DNA from: Acanthornis magna
Taxonomy: Eukaryota; Chordata; Aves; Passeriformes; Acanthizidae
Assembly: GCA_036785705.1 (NCBI GenBank)
Contig: JAWUZG010000337.1
Span: forward strand, 186,001 to 250,000
Reading direction: 5' to 3'
Length of the DNA stretch: 64,000 nt
This document shows, piece by piece, positions 9,392 through 23,249 of the stretch (position 1 is the stretch's first letter; every line of letters begins with the position of its first letter). The translations under genes and the position numbers were made by a program. Below the pieces are notes generated by a model. It had not been told where the DNA came from and did no database searches. It was given only the letters and a program-made list of their open reading frames with translations.

Positions 9392-12300
9392 CCAGCAGGA
9401 CATGCCAGGGCTCTCTCTATCTTCCTAAACAACACACACGACCAGGGCAATGCCAGGGCCTGCAGGGTAACATCCCGGCAATCTGCACGCTGCTAAGGAG
9501 CCACGCTGTCACAGCAACTCACAGGGCATGGCCTGTGACATTCCCTCCGTCTCCCTGCTGCTGCTGGACAGCTCTGATGTCACAGGCACTCACCTCTGGC
9601 CCCTGCAGCCATTCCAGGCCTTTCCATGCTGCCAAAGCGCTCTGATGTCACAGACACGCACTGTGGCTTCATGGCCACATGCCAAGGCTCTCCAGGCTGC
9701 AAAAGAGCCCTTTAGCCACAGGCACTTACACAGGTGCCATGGGCACATCTTAGTGCTCCCTCTGCTCATAGGAACCCCGAGGTCACCAGATATCCTGGCG
9801 GCTCCGTGGCCACATCCCCAGGCTCTCCAGGCTGCTCAAGAGCTCTGATCTCACCTGCACTCACACAAGCTCCTCGGGGACATCTGTCGCTGCTGTGCTG
9901 GCAGATTCACACAAAGGCTCCCAGAGCAGCCTGGCCACTGAGTCACGAGGGCCAGAGAGCAGCCCTTGGCTTTCTCAACTCCTTCTCAGACACAGGAGCC
10001 TTGGCGGCGGCTGCATCCAATCCCAGCCTCACACTTAAAGCCAGTGCTTTAAGTAACTCTGTCCCGCAGCACTTACAAATGGCCCATCTGATCTATTCCT
10101 AGAAAAGCAGCTCTTCCCTAACACAAATGATTTGACACAGACAACTCAATCCCAATTACTGACCACTCCATAGAAAAGCTAAACCTGCTCCTGGGAGGCT
10201 ACACAGAGTACAATGGAGTGCACTCTATGAAAACAATAGGAAAGCAGTCATATCTTACAGCAAGCAAAAAAACCCAATTCCCAAGTAGAGCTCCATGTAA
10301 CTCACCACACCAACACTCCTGGGCAGCTCTCTCTCCCTTCACCACCAAGAGTGCCCTTGCTTGCTGTCCACTTCCCCAGCAGGAGCCCTCACACACTCCA
10401 AGGAGGAACACGCTAGAAAAACCTCCCCTAGGAAAGGGGACTGACTGCACATTGACACTCTCAAGGGACTGACTGTCAGGCAGACGCCGGCAACTCCCGG
10501 CAGCAGCTCAGCTGCCAAATCTTTGCCTCACTAGCAGCACCTTCATGCAGGCTTCCTTGCCAGAAGGACTTTCAGCAGAATTCAAGGCCAAAACAACACA
10601 CGCTGGCCCTCTGAAAGACACCTGGAGACATTTGCAAATAGCACATGCTCCAAGTGCCTGCACCACGTTCCAAGGCAAAGCAGCCGGCCCAAAGCATCCT
10701 GCTACAACCTCCCAGGCGGCTCCCGACTGCTACAGAGCACTCAGCTCCAAAGCACTCCCAGGCCTTCCAGCCTCACAGCCCACAGGCCTACAGCCTTCTG
10801 CAGAGCCCTGAGCTCACCTGCACTCACACACCTACCATGGGCACCTGCCACAGCTCTCCGGCCATGAGAGACAGACGTGTGCTCTCAGGCACTCACAGCC
10901 ATTCCAAGCTGACATCCCAGGGCCCTTTGATCTCATCAGGCACCGCTGCTATGTCACAGGCACTCCCTGCGCTTCCACGGGGCCGTCCCAGGGCTCTCGA
11001 GGCTCCTCAAGAACACTGAGGGCACACACAACCCCAGCGGCTCCATAGGGACATGCCACGACTCTCCCATTTGACAAACCTCTCTGCACGCACATCACGG
11101 CCTTCAACAGGCTCTCAGGGCTGACAGCCCACGAGTCTCACGCTGCTAAGGTGCCGCCAGCTCACAGGCACTCACAGGGCCTCCATGGGGACATCCCTGC
11201 ACCCTCCATCCTCCTCAAGAGCTGGCAAGTCCCTGACACTCACACTTGCCCCCTGGGCACACTCCAGCCATCTCCAGGCTGCCAAAGAGCCAGCAGGTCA
11301 CATCTTGGCACAGGAACTCCCTGGGGACGCGCCAGAGCTATCCAGCTTTCAAAAGAACGCTGAGCTCACAGGCCGTCCCAGGACAGCCATAGGCACACGC
11401 CAGGAGTCCGCACGCTGCCCAGAAGCCCTGGTGTCACAGGCACTCACTCCCAGCACCTCGGTGCTGACATCCCAGGTGGCTCCACGCTGCTAAAGAGATG
11501 TGATGGCACAGGCACTTTTACATCACTCCAAGAATCATAGGAAAGCTATCGGGAAAGAAAGATTTCATGGAAAAGCCACAGCACGACAAGCTTCCTTGCC
11601 AAGCTTCACTCTACTACTTACACCATGCTTAAAGCACAGCGAGGAAAAGCAACAAACAAAAATCCAGAGTCAATCAATCCAAAATGAAATCAAACCCAAA
11701 TTATCTCTGTCTGTCTGTCCGTGTGCGTGAGGCTGTGTCTCTAAAGAAGAGAAAGGGTCAGGATAAGAAGAACATGGCTCAAAGGCTCAAGAGCACTTCC
11801 CTTAGGAGCACTTCAACTTGAGCAACATTTCACTTGATAACTCAAATTCAAATCAACAACTTAGGGCAGGAACAGCAGTTCAGGGCATTTCAACTGAACT
11901 GGACTTCAACTACACAACACTTCACTTAGAAGTGAGCTGAAACCCAAGACCTCAGCAAAGGATCCACACAGGCCTTACCATAGCACTGCAGGAACTTTGA
12001 GACCTAACTTAGGGACAAACCTAAAGCACTTCTGAATCCACCAGAGCAGCCCCTCTCCCACATTGCAGAGAGCGCATGCACACCTGCACTCCCACAAGCA
12101 CACAAAGAGGCTCTACGAGGCAAAATTCCCCTCCAAGCTACTGAAATACTCCTTTCACGTGCCTTGCCATCTTCTCAGCGGCCAAAGCCTGAGGCCTCGG
12201 GGAGCGGCAGGATCGGGGGCCCAGGAGCCGTGCTCCTTCGCGGATCCCCCGAGTGCAGCAAACGGGACAGCTGCCGGCTGGCAGAGGCCCCACGCACAGG

Positions 12301-12856
12301 GACTTTGCTGCTCACCGCTGCTGCGGCCCAGCACAGCTGCCAGGGCCTCCTTTGGCACCCCTGCTTACAGGGCCCCAAGGCATGGCCTTTAGTCACAACA
12401 AGCCTTCAGCCTGGCCCCACTTCTCATTGGCAGCTTTCCCTGAACGCGGGACAACACCAATGTGATGCCATCCAGGCAAAAACAAATTTCAAAGTCTGTT
12501 CAACAAGCAAAAAAAGCAGGAGCACCTTAGAACATAGCACTTCCAGGCAGCACACAGTGTTTCTCAGAAGCTCCACAGCACCTCAGCCCCGCTGCCTTCG
12601 TCAAGGCCAAGGCCTCAGCAGCATTTCTCATATCATGCTGCAGCCTGAAAAAAGGGCAGGGGGGGATGCACCAGCACAAGCAGGGAGAGATCACACCTGC
12701 CCACAGGCTCCCCATGCTCACATCCCATGGCATCCCGGGGCTCTCTCAGCTTCCAAAGACCTCTGAGGTCACGGGCTCTCACAGTGCCTCCATGGGGACA
12801 TCCCACGTGTCTCTAAGTGCTAAGGAGCTCTTTTGCAACTGCCACTCCCTGGCCTT
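9392..12856. repeat. Macrosatellite unit 2 (3465 bp)
   Basis: A typical unit. It reads CCAGCAGG at its start (like units 7-11) and shares CTACGAGGC near 12115 with units 1 and 9. Confidence 0.95.
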
Positions 12857-15800
12857 CCAGGGGGACATGCCAGGGCTCTCTCTATCTTCCTAAACAACAC
12901 ACACGACCAGGGCAATGCCAGGGCCTGCAGGGTAACATCCCGGCAATCTGCACGCTGCTAAGGAGCCACGCTGTCACAGCAACTCACAGGGCATGGCCTG
13001 TGACATTCCCTCCGTCTCCCTGCTGCTGCTGGACAGCTCTGATGTCACAGGCACTCACCTCTGGCCCCTGCAGCCATTCCAGGCCTTTCCATGCTGCCAA
13101 AGCGCTCTGATGTCACAGACACGCACTGTGGCTTCATGGCCACATGCCAAGGCTCTCCAGGCTGCAAAAGAGCCCTTTAGCCACAGGCACTTACACAGGT
13201 GCCATGGGCACATCTTAGTGCTCCCTCTGCTCATAGGAACCCCGAGGTCACCAGATATCCTGGCGGCTCCGTGGCCACATCCCCAGGCTCTCCAGGCTGC
13301 TCAAGAGCTCTGATCTCACCTGCACTCACACAAGCTCCTCGGGGACATCTGTCGCTGCTGTGCTGGCAGATTCACACAAAGGCTCCCAGAGCAGCCTGGC
13401 CACTGAGTCACGAGGGCCAGAGAGCAGCCCTTGGCTTTCTCAACTCCTTCTCAGACACAGGAGCCTTGGCGGCGGCTGCATCCAATCCCAGCCTCACACT
13501 TAAAGCCAGTGCTTTAAGTAACTCTGTCCCGCAGCACTTACAAATGGCCCATCTGATCTATTCCTAGAAAAGCAGCTCTTCCCTAACACAAATGATTTGA
13601 CACAGACAACTCAATCCCAATTACTGACCACTCCATAGAAAAGCTAAACCTGCTCCTGGGAGGCTACACAGAGTACAATGGAGTGCACTCTATGAAAACA
13701 ATAGGAAAGCAGTCATATCTTACAGCAAGCAAAAAAACCCAATTCCCAAGTAGAGCTCCATGTAACTCACCACACCAACACTCCTGGGCAGCTCTCTCTC
13801 CCTTCACCACCAAGAGTGCCCTTGCTTGCTGTCCACTTCCCCAGCAGGAGCCCTCACACACTCCAAGGAGGAACACGCTAGAAAAACCTCCCCTAGGAAA
13901 GGGGACTGACTGCACATTGACACTCTCAAGGGACTGACTGTCAGGCAGACGCCGGCAACTCCCGGCAGCAGCTCAGCTGCCAAATCTTTGCCTCACTAGC
14001 AGCACCTTCATGCAGGCTTCCTTGCCAGAAGGACTTTCAGCAGAATTCAAGGCCAAAACAACACACGCTGGCCCTCTGAAAGACACCTGGAGACATTTGC
14101 AAATAGCACATGCTCCAAGTGCCTGCACCACGTTCCAAGGCAAAGCAGCCGGCCCAAAGCATCCTGCTACAACCTCCCAGGCGGCTCCCGACTGCTACAG
14201 AGCACTCAGCTCCAAAGCAGTCCCAGGCCTTCCAGCCTCACAGCCCACAGGCCTACAGCCTTCTGCAGAGCCCTGAGCTCACCTGCACTCACACACCTAC
14301 CATGGGCACCTGCCACAGCTCTCCGGCCATGAGAGACAGACGTGTGCTCTCAGGCACTCACAGCCATTCCAAGCTGACATCCCAGGGCCCTTTGATCTCA
14401 TCAGGCACCGCTGCTATGTCACAGGCACTCCCTGCGCTTCCACGGGGCCGTCCCAGGGCTCTCGAGGCTCCTCAAGAACACTGAGGGCACACACAACCCC
14501 AGCGGCTCCATAGGGACATGCCACGACTCTCCCATTTGACAAACCTCTCTGCACGCACATCACGGCCTTCAACAGGCTCTCAGGGCTGACAGCCCACGAG
14601 TCTCACGCTGCTAAGGTGCCGCCAGCTCACGGGCACTCACAGGGCCTCCATGGGGACATCCCTGCACCCTCCATCCTCCTCAAGAGCTGGCAAGTCCCTG
14701 ACACTCACACTTGCCCCCTGGGCACACTCCAGCCATCTCCAGGCTGCCAAAGAGCCAGGAGGTCACATCTTGGCACAGGAACTCCCTGGGGACGCGCCAG
14801 AGCTATCCAGCTTTCAAAAGAACACTGAGCTCACAGGCCGTCCCAGGACAGCCATAGGCACACGCCAGGAGTCCGCACGCTGCCCAGAAGCCCTGGTGTC
14901 ACAGGCACTCACTCCCAGCACCTCGGTGCTGACATCCCAGGTGGCTCCACGCTGCTAAAGAGATGTGATGGCACAGGCACTTTTACATCACTCCAAGAAT
15001 CATAGGAAAGCTATCGGGAAAGAAAGATTTCATGGAAAAGCCACAGCACGACAAGCTTCCTTGCCAAGCTTCACTCTACTACTTACACCATGCTTAAAGC
15101 ACAGCGAGGAAAAGCAACAAACAAAAATCCAGAGTCAATCAATCCAAAATGAAATCAAACCCAAATTATCTCTGTCTGTCTGTCCGTGTGCGTGAGGCTG
15201 TGTCTCTAAAGAAGAGAAAGGGTCAGGATAAGAAGAACATGGCTCAAAGGCTCAAGAGCACTTCCCTTAGGAGCACTTCAACTTGAGCAACATTTCACTT
15301 GATAACTCAAATTCAAATCAACAACTTAGGGCAGGAACAGCAGTTCAGGGCATTTCAACTGAACTGGACTTCAACTACACAACACTTCACTTAGAAGTGA
15401 GCTGAAACCCAAGACCTCAGCAAAGGATCCACACAGGCCTTACCATAGCACTGCAGGAACTTTGAGACCTAACTTAGGGACAAACCTAAAGCACTTCTGA
15501 ATCCACCAGAGCAGCCCCTCTCCCACATTGCAGAGAGCGCATGCACACCTGCACTCCCACAAGCACACAAAGAGGCTCTAGGAGGCAAAATTCCCCTCCA
15601 AGCTACTGAAATACTCCTTTCACGTGCCTTGCCATCTTCTCAGCGGCCAAAGCCTGAGGCCTCGGGGAGCGGCAGGATCGGGGGCCCAGGAGCCGTGCTC
15701 CTTCGCGGATCCCCCGAGTGCAGCAAACGGGACAGCTGCCGGCTGGCAGAGGCCCCACGCACAGGGACTTTGCTGCTCACCGCTGCTGCGGCCCAGCACA

Positions 15801-16321
15801 GCTGCCAGGGCCTCCTTTGGCACCCCTGCTTACAGGGCCCCAAGGCATGGCCTTTAGTCACAACAAGCCTTCAGCCTGGCCCCACTTCTCATTGGCAGCT
15901 TTCCCTGAACGCGGGACAACACCAATGTGATGCCATCCAGGCAAAAACAAATTTCAAAGTCTGTTCAACAAGCAAAAAAAGCAGGAGCACCTTAGAACAT
16001 AGCACTTCCAGGCAGCACACAGTGTTTCTCAGAAGCTCCACAGCACCTCAGCCCCGCTGCCTTCGTCAAGGCCAAGGCCTCAGCAGCATTTCTCATATCA
16101 TGCTGCAGCCTGAAAAAAGGGCAGGGGGGGATGCACCAGCACAAGCAGGGAGAGATCACACCTGCCCACAGGCTCCCCATGCTCACATCCCATGGCATCC
16201 CGGGGCTCTCTCAGCTTCCAAAGACCTCTGAGGTCACGGGCTCTCACAGTGCCTCCATGGGGACATCCCACGTGTCTCTAAGTGCTAAGGAGCTCTTTTG
16301 CAACTGCCACTCCCTGGCCTT
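12857..16321. repeat. Macrosatellite unit 3 (3465 bp)
   Basis: A typical unit starting CCAGGGGGACATG, the same variant as at the left array junction. It has AAAGCAGTCCC near 14216, shared with units 6 and 7. It is the last unit that keeps ATTGG after the CpG module (15895). Confidence 0.95.
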
Positions 16322-19300
16322 CCAGGGGGACATGCCAGGGCTCTCTCTATCTTCCTAAACAACACACACGACCAGGGCAATGCCAGGGCCTGCAGGGTAA
16401 CATCCCGGCAATCTGCACGCTGCTAAGGAGCCACGCTGTCACAGCAACTCACAGGGCATGGCCTGTGACATTCCCTCCGTCTCCCTGCTGCTGCTGGACA
16501 GCTCTGATGTCACAGGCACTCACCTCTGGCCCCTGCAGCCATTCCAGGCCTTTCCATGCTGCCAAAGCGCTCTGATGTCACAGACACGCACTGTGGCTTC
16601 ATGGCCACATGCCAAGGCTCTCCAGGCTGCAAAAGAGCCCTTTAGCCACAGGCACTTACACAGGTGCCATGGGCACATCTTAGTGCTCCCTCTGCTCATA
16701 GGAACCCCGAGGTCACCAGATATCCTGGCGGCTCCGTGGCCACATCCCCAGGCTCTCCAGGCTGCTCAAGAGCTCTGATCTCACCTGCACTCACACAAGC
16801 TCCTCGGGGACATCTGTCGCTGCTGTGCTGGCAGATTCACACAAAGGCTCCCAGAGCAGCCTGGCCACTGAGTCACGAGGGCCAGAGAGCAGCCCTTGGC
16901 TTTCTCAACTCCTTCTCAGACACAGGAGCCTTGGCGGCGGCTGCATCCAATCCCAGCCTCACACTTAAAGCCAGTGCTTTAAGTAACTCTGTCCCGCAGC
17001 ACTTACAAATGGCCCATCTGATCTATTCCTAGAAAAGCAGCTCTTCCCTAACACAAATGATTTGACACAGACAACTCAATCCCAATTACTGACCACTCCA
17101 TAGAAAAGCTAAACCTGCTCCTGGGAGGCTACACAGAGTACAATGGAGTGCACTCTATGAAAACAATAGGAAAGCAGTCATATCTTACAGCAAGCAAAAA
17201 AACCCAATTCCCAAGTAGAGCTCCATGTAACTCACCACACCAACACTCCTGGGCAGCTCTCTCTCCCTTCACCACCAAGAGTGCCCTTGCTTGCTGTCCA
17301 CTTCCCCAGCAGGAGCCCTCACACACTCCAAGGAGGAACACGCTAGAAAAACCTCCCCTAGGAAAGGGGACTGACTGCACATTGACACTCTCAAGGGACT
17401 GACTGTCAGGCAGACGCCGGCAACTCCCGGCAGCAGCTCAGCTGCCAAATCTTTGCCTCACTAGCAGCACCTTCATGCAGGCTTCCTTGCCAGAAGGACT
17501 TTCAGCAGAATTCAAGGCCAAAACAACACACGCTGGCCCTCTGAAAGACACCTGGAGACATTTGCAAATAGCACATGCTCCAAGTGCCTGCACCACGTTC
17601 CAAGGCAAAGCAGCCGGCCCAAAGCATCCTGCTACAACCTCCCAGGCGGCTCCCGACTGCTACAGAGCACTCAGCTCCAAAGCACTCCCAGGCCTTCCAG
17701 CCTCACAGCCCACAGGCCTACAGCCTTCTGCAGAGCCCTGAGCTCACCTGCACTCACACACCTACCATGGGCACCTGCCACAGCTCTCCGGCCATGAGAG
17801 ACAGACGTGTGCTCTCAGGCACTCACAGCCATTCCAAGCTGACATCCCAGGGCCCTTTGATCTCATCAGGCACCGCTGCTATGTCACAGGCACTCCCTGC
17901 GCTTCCACGGGGCCGTCCCAGGGCTCTCGAGGCTCCTCAAGAACACTGAGGGCACACACAACCCCAGCGGCTCCATAGGGACATGCCACGACTCTCCCAT
18001 TTGACAAACCTCTCTGCACGCACATCACGGCCTTCAACAGGCTCTCAGGGCTGACAGCCCACGAGTCTCACGCTGCTAAGGTGCCGCCAGCTCACGGGCA
18101 CTCACAGGGCCTCCATGGGGACATCCCTGCACCCTCCATCCTCCTCAAGAGCTGGCAAGTCCCTGACACTCACACTTGCCCCCTGGGCACACTCCAGCCA
18201 TCTCCAGGCTGCCAAAGAGCCAGGAGGTCACATCTTGGCACAGGAACTCCCTGGGGACGCGCCAGAGCTATCCAGCTTTCAAAAGAACACTGAGCTCACA
18301 GGCCGTCCCAGGACAGCCATAGGCACACGCCAGGAGTCCGCACGCTGCCCAGAAGCCCTGGTGTCACAGGCACTCACTCCCAGCACCTCGGTGCTGACAT
18401 CCCAGGTGGCTCCACGCTGCTAAAGAGATGTGATGGCACAGGCACTTTTACATCACTCCAAGAATCATAGGAAAGCTATCGGGAAAGAAAGATTTCATGG
18501 AAAAGCCACAGCACGACAAGCTTCCTTGCCAAGCTTCACTCTACTACTTACACCATGCTTAAAGCACAGCGAGGAAAAGCAACAAACAAAAATCCAGAGT
18601 CAATCAATCCAAAATGAAATCAAACCCAAATTATCTCTGTCTGTCTGTCCGTGTGCGTGAGGCTGTGTCTCTAAAGAAGAGAAAGGGTCAGGATAAGAAG
18701 AACATGGCTCAAAGGCTCAAGAGCACTTCCCTTAGGAGCACTTCAACTTGAGCAACATTTCACTTGATAACTCAAATTCAAATCAACAACTTAGGGCAGG
18801 AACAGCAGTTCAGGGCATTTCAACTGAACTGGACTTCAACTACACAACACTTCACTTAGAAGTGAGCTGAAACCCAAGACCTCAGCAAAGGATCCACACA
18901 GGCCTTACCATAGCACTGCAGGAACTTTGAGACCTAACTTAGGGACAAACCTAAAGCACTTCTGAATCCACCAGAGCAGCCCCTCTCCCACATTGCAGAG
19001 AGCGCATGCACACCTGCACTCCCACAAGCACACAAAGAGGCTCTAGGAGGCAAAATTCCCCTCCAAGCTACTGAAATACTCCTTTCACGTGCCTTGCCAT
19101 CTTCTCAGCGGCCAAAGCCTGAGGCCTCCGGGAGCGGCAGGATCGGGGGCCCAGGAGCCGTGCTCCTTCGCGGATGCCCCGAGTGCAGCAAACGGGACAG
19201 CTGCCGGCTGGCAGAGGCCCCACGCACAGGGACTTTGCTGCTCACCGCTGCTGCGGCCCAGCACAGCTGCCAGGGCCTCCTTTGGCACCCCTGCTTACAG

Positions 19301-19786
19301 GGCCCCAAGGCATGGCCTTTAGTCACAACAAGCCTTCAGCCTGGCCCCACTTCTCATCGGCAGCTTTCCCTGAACGCGGGACAACACCAATGTGATGCCA
19401 TCCAGGCAAAAACAAATTTCAAAGTCTGTTCAACAAGCAAAAAAAGCAGGAGCACCTTAGAACATAGCACTTCCAGGCAGCACACAGTGTTTCTCAGAAG
19501 CTCCACAGCACCTCAGCCCCGCTGCCTTCGTCAAGGCCAAGGCCTCAGCAGCATTTCTCATATCATGCTGCAGCCTGAAAAAAGGGCAGGGGGGGATGCA
19601 CCAGCACAAGCAGGGAGAGATCACACCTGCCCACAGGCTCCCCATGCTCACATCCCATGGCATCCCGGGGCTCTCTCAGCTTCCAAAGACCTCTGAGGTC
19701 ACGGGCTCTCACAGTGCCTCCATGGGGACATCCCACGTGTCTCTAAGGGCTAAGGAGCTCTTTTGCAACTGCCACTCCCTGGCCTT
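16322..19786. repeat. Macrosatellite unit 4 (3465 bp)
   Basis: A typical unit. It is the first one with the GCCTCCGGGAG form of the CpG module and with ATCGG in place of ATTGG. It reads CTAAGGGCTAAGG near 19744, shared only with unit 5. Confidence 0.95.
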
Positions 19787-22700
19787 CCAGCGGGACATGC
19801 CAGGGCTCTCTCTATCTTCCTAAACAACACACACGACCAGGGCAATGCCAGGGCCTGCAGGGTAACATCCCGGCAATCTGCACGCTGCTAAGGAGCCACG
19901 CTGTCACAGCAACTCACAGGGCATGGCCTGTGACATTCCCTCCGTCTCCCTGCTGCTGCTGGACAGCTCTGATGTCACAGGCACTCACCTCTGGCCCCTG
20001 CAGCCATTCCAGGCCTTTCCATGCTGCCAAAGCGCTCTGATGTCACAGACACGCACTGTGGCTTCATGGCCACATGCCAAGGCTCTCCAGGCTGCAAAAG
20101 AGCCCTTTAGCCACAGGCACTTACACAGGTGCCATGGGCACATCTTAGTGCTCCCTCTGCTCATAGGAACCCCGAGGTCACCAGATATCCTGGCGGCTCC
20201 GTGGCCACATCCCCAGGCTCTCCAGGCTGCTCAAGAGCTCTGATCTCACCTGCACTCACACAAGCTCCTCGGGGACATCTGTCGCTGCTGTGCTGGCAGA
20301 TTCACACAAAGGCTCCCAGAGCAGCCTGGCCACTGAGTCACGAGGGCCAGAGAGCAGCCCTTGGCTTTCTCAACTCCTTCTCAGACACAGGAGCCTTGGC
20401 GGCGGCTGCATCCAATCCCAGCCTCACACTTAAAGCCAGTGCTTTAAGTAACTCTGTCCCGCAGCACTTACAAATGGCCCATCTGATCTATTCCTAGAAA
20501 AGCAGGTCTTCCCTAACACAAATGATTCGACACAGACAACTCAATCCCAATTACTGACCACTCCATAGAAAAGCTAAACCTGCTCCTGGGAGGCTACACA
20601 GAGTACAATGGAGTGCACTCTATGAAAACAATAGGAAAGCAGTCATATCTTACAGCAAGCAAAAAAACCCAATTCCCAAGTAGAGCTCCATGTAACTCAC
20701 CACACCAACACTCCTGGGCAGCTCTCTCTCCCTTCACCACCAAGAGTGCCCTTGCTTGCTGTCCACTTCCCCAGCAGCAGCCCTCACACACTCCAAGGAG
20801 GAACACGCTAGAAAAACCTCCCCTAGGAAAGGGGACTGACTGCACATTGACACTCTCAAGGGACTGACTGTCAGGCAGACGCCTGCAACTCCCGGCAGCA
20901 GCTCAGCTGCCAAATCTTTGCCTCACTAGCAGCACCTTCATGCAGGCTTCCTTGCCAGAAGGACTTTCAGCAGAATTCAAGGCCAAAACAACACACGCTG
21001 GCCCTCTGAAAGACACCTGGAGACATTTGCAAATAGCACATGCTCCAAGTGCCTGCACCACGTTCCAAGGCAAAGCAGCCGGCCCAAAGCATCCTGCTAC
21101 AACCTCCCAGGCGGCTCCCGACTGCTACAGAGCACTCAGCTCCAAAGCACTCCCAGGCCTTCCAGCCTCACAGCCCACAGGCCTACAGCCTTCTGCAGAG
21201 CCCTGAGCTCACCTGCACTCACACACCTACCATGGGCACCTGCCACAGCTCTCCGGCCATGAGAGACAGACGTGTGCTCTCAGGCACTCACAGCCATTCC
21301 AAGCTGACATCCCAGGGCCCTTTGATCTCATCAGGCACCGCTGCTATGTCACAGGCACTCCCTGCGCTTCCACGGGGCCGTCCCAGGGCTCTCGAGGCTC
21401 CTCAAGAACACTGAGGGCACACACAACCCCAGCGGCTCCATAGGGACATGCCACGACTCTCCCATTTGACAAACCTCTCTGCACGCACATCACGGCCTTC
21501 AACAGGCTCTCAGGGCTGACAGCCCACGAGTCTCACGCTGCTAAGGTGCCGCCAGCTCACGGGCACTCACAGGGCCTCCATGGGGACATCCCTGCACCCT
21601 CCATCCTCCTCAAGAGCTGGCAAGTCCCTGACACTCACACTTGCCCCCTGGGCACACTCCAGCCATCTCCAGGCTGCCAAAGAGCCAGCAGGTCACATCT
21701 TGGCACAGGAACTCCCTGGGGACGCGCCAGAGCTATCCAGCTTTCAAAAGAACACTGAGCTCACAGGCCGTCCCAGGACAGCCATAGGCACACGCCAGGA
21801 GTCCGCACGCTGCCCAGAAGCCCTGGTGTCACAGGCACTCACTCCCAGCACCTCGGTGCTGACATCCCAGGTGGCTCCACGCTGCTAAAGAGATGTGATG
21901 GCACAGGCACTTTTACATCACTCCAAGAATCATAGGAAAGCTATCGGGAAAGAAAGATTTCATGGAAAAGCCACAGCACGACAAGCTTCCTTGCCAAGCT
22001 TCACTCTACTACTTACACCATGCTTAAAGCACAGCGAGGAAAAGCAACAAACAAAAATCCAGAGTCAATCAATCCAAAATGAAATCAAACCCAAATTATC
22101 TCTGTCTGTCTGTCCGTGTGCGTGAGGCTGTGTCTCTAAAGAAGAGAAAGGGTCAGGATAAGAAGAACATGGCTCAAAGGCTCAAGAGCACTTCCCTTAG
22201 GAGCACTTCAACTTGAGCAACATTTCACTTGATAACTCAAATTCAAATCAACAACTTAGGGCAGGAACAGCAGTTCAGGGCATTTCAACTGAACTGGACT
22301 TCAACTACACAACACTTCACTTAGAAGTGAGCTGAAACCCAAGACCTCAGCAAAGGATCCACACAGCCCTTACCATAGCACTGCAGGAACTTTGAGACCT
22401 AACTTAGGGACAAACCTAAAGCACTTCTGAATCCACCAGAGCAGCCCCTCTCCCACATTGCAGAGAGCGCATGCACACCTGCACTCCCACAAGCACACAA
22501 AGAGGCTCTAGGAGGCAAAATTCCCCTCCAAGCTACTGAAATACTCCTTTCACGTGCCTTGCCATCTTCTCAGCGGCCAAAGCCTGAGGCCTCCGGGAGC
22601 GGCAGGATCGGGGGCCCAGGAGCCGTGCTCCTTCGCGGATGCCCCGAGTGCAGCAAACGGGACAGCTGCCGGCTGGCAGAGGCCCCACGCACAGGGACTT

Positions 22701-23249
22701 TGCTGCTCACCGCTGCTGCGGCCCAGCACAGCTGCCAGGGCCTCCTTTGGCACCCCTGCTTACAGGGCCCCAAGGCATGGCCTTTAGTCACAACAAGCCT
22801 TCAGCCTGGCCCCACTTCTCATCGGCAGCTTTCCCTGAACGCGGGACAACACCAATGTGATGCCATCCAGGCAAAAACAAATTTCAAAGTCTGTTCAACA
22901 AGCAAAAAAAGCAGGAGCACCTTAGAACATAGCACTTCCAGGCAGCACACAGTGTTTCTCAGAAGCTCCACAGCACCTCAGCCCCGCTGCCTTCGTCAAG
23001 GCCAAGGCCTCAGCAGCATTTCTCATATCATGCTGCAGCCTGAAAAAAGGGCAGGGGGGGATGCACCAGCACAAGCAGGGAGATCACACCTGCCCACAGG
23101 CTCCCCATGCTCACATCCCATGGCATCCCGGGGCTCTCTCAGCTTCCAAAGACCTCTGAGGTCACGGGCTCTCACAGTGCCTCCATGGGGACATCCCACG
23201 TGTCTCTAAGGGCTAAGGAGCTCTTTTGCAACTGCCACTCCCTGGCCTT
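19787..23249. repeat. Macrosatellite unit 5 (3463 bp)
   Basis: Two bases shorter than the standard: GGGAGATCACACC near 23078, where others have GGGAGAGATCACACC. It starts CCAGCGGG like unit 6 and has CAGCAGCAGCCC near 20772, also shared with unit 6. Confidence 0.95.
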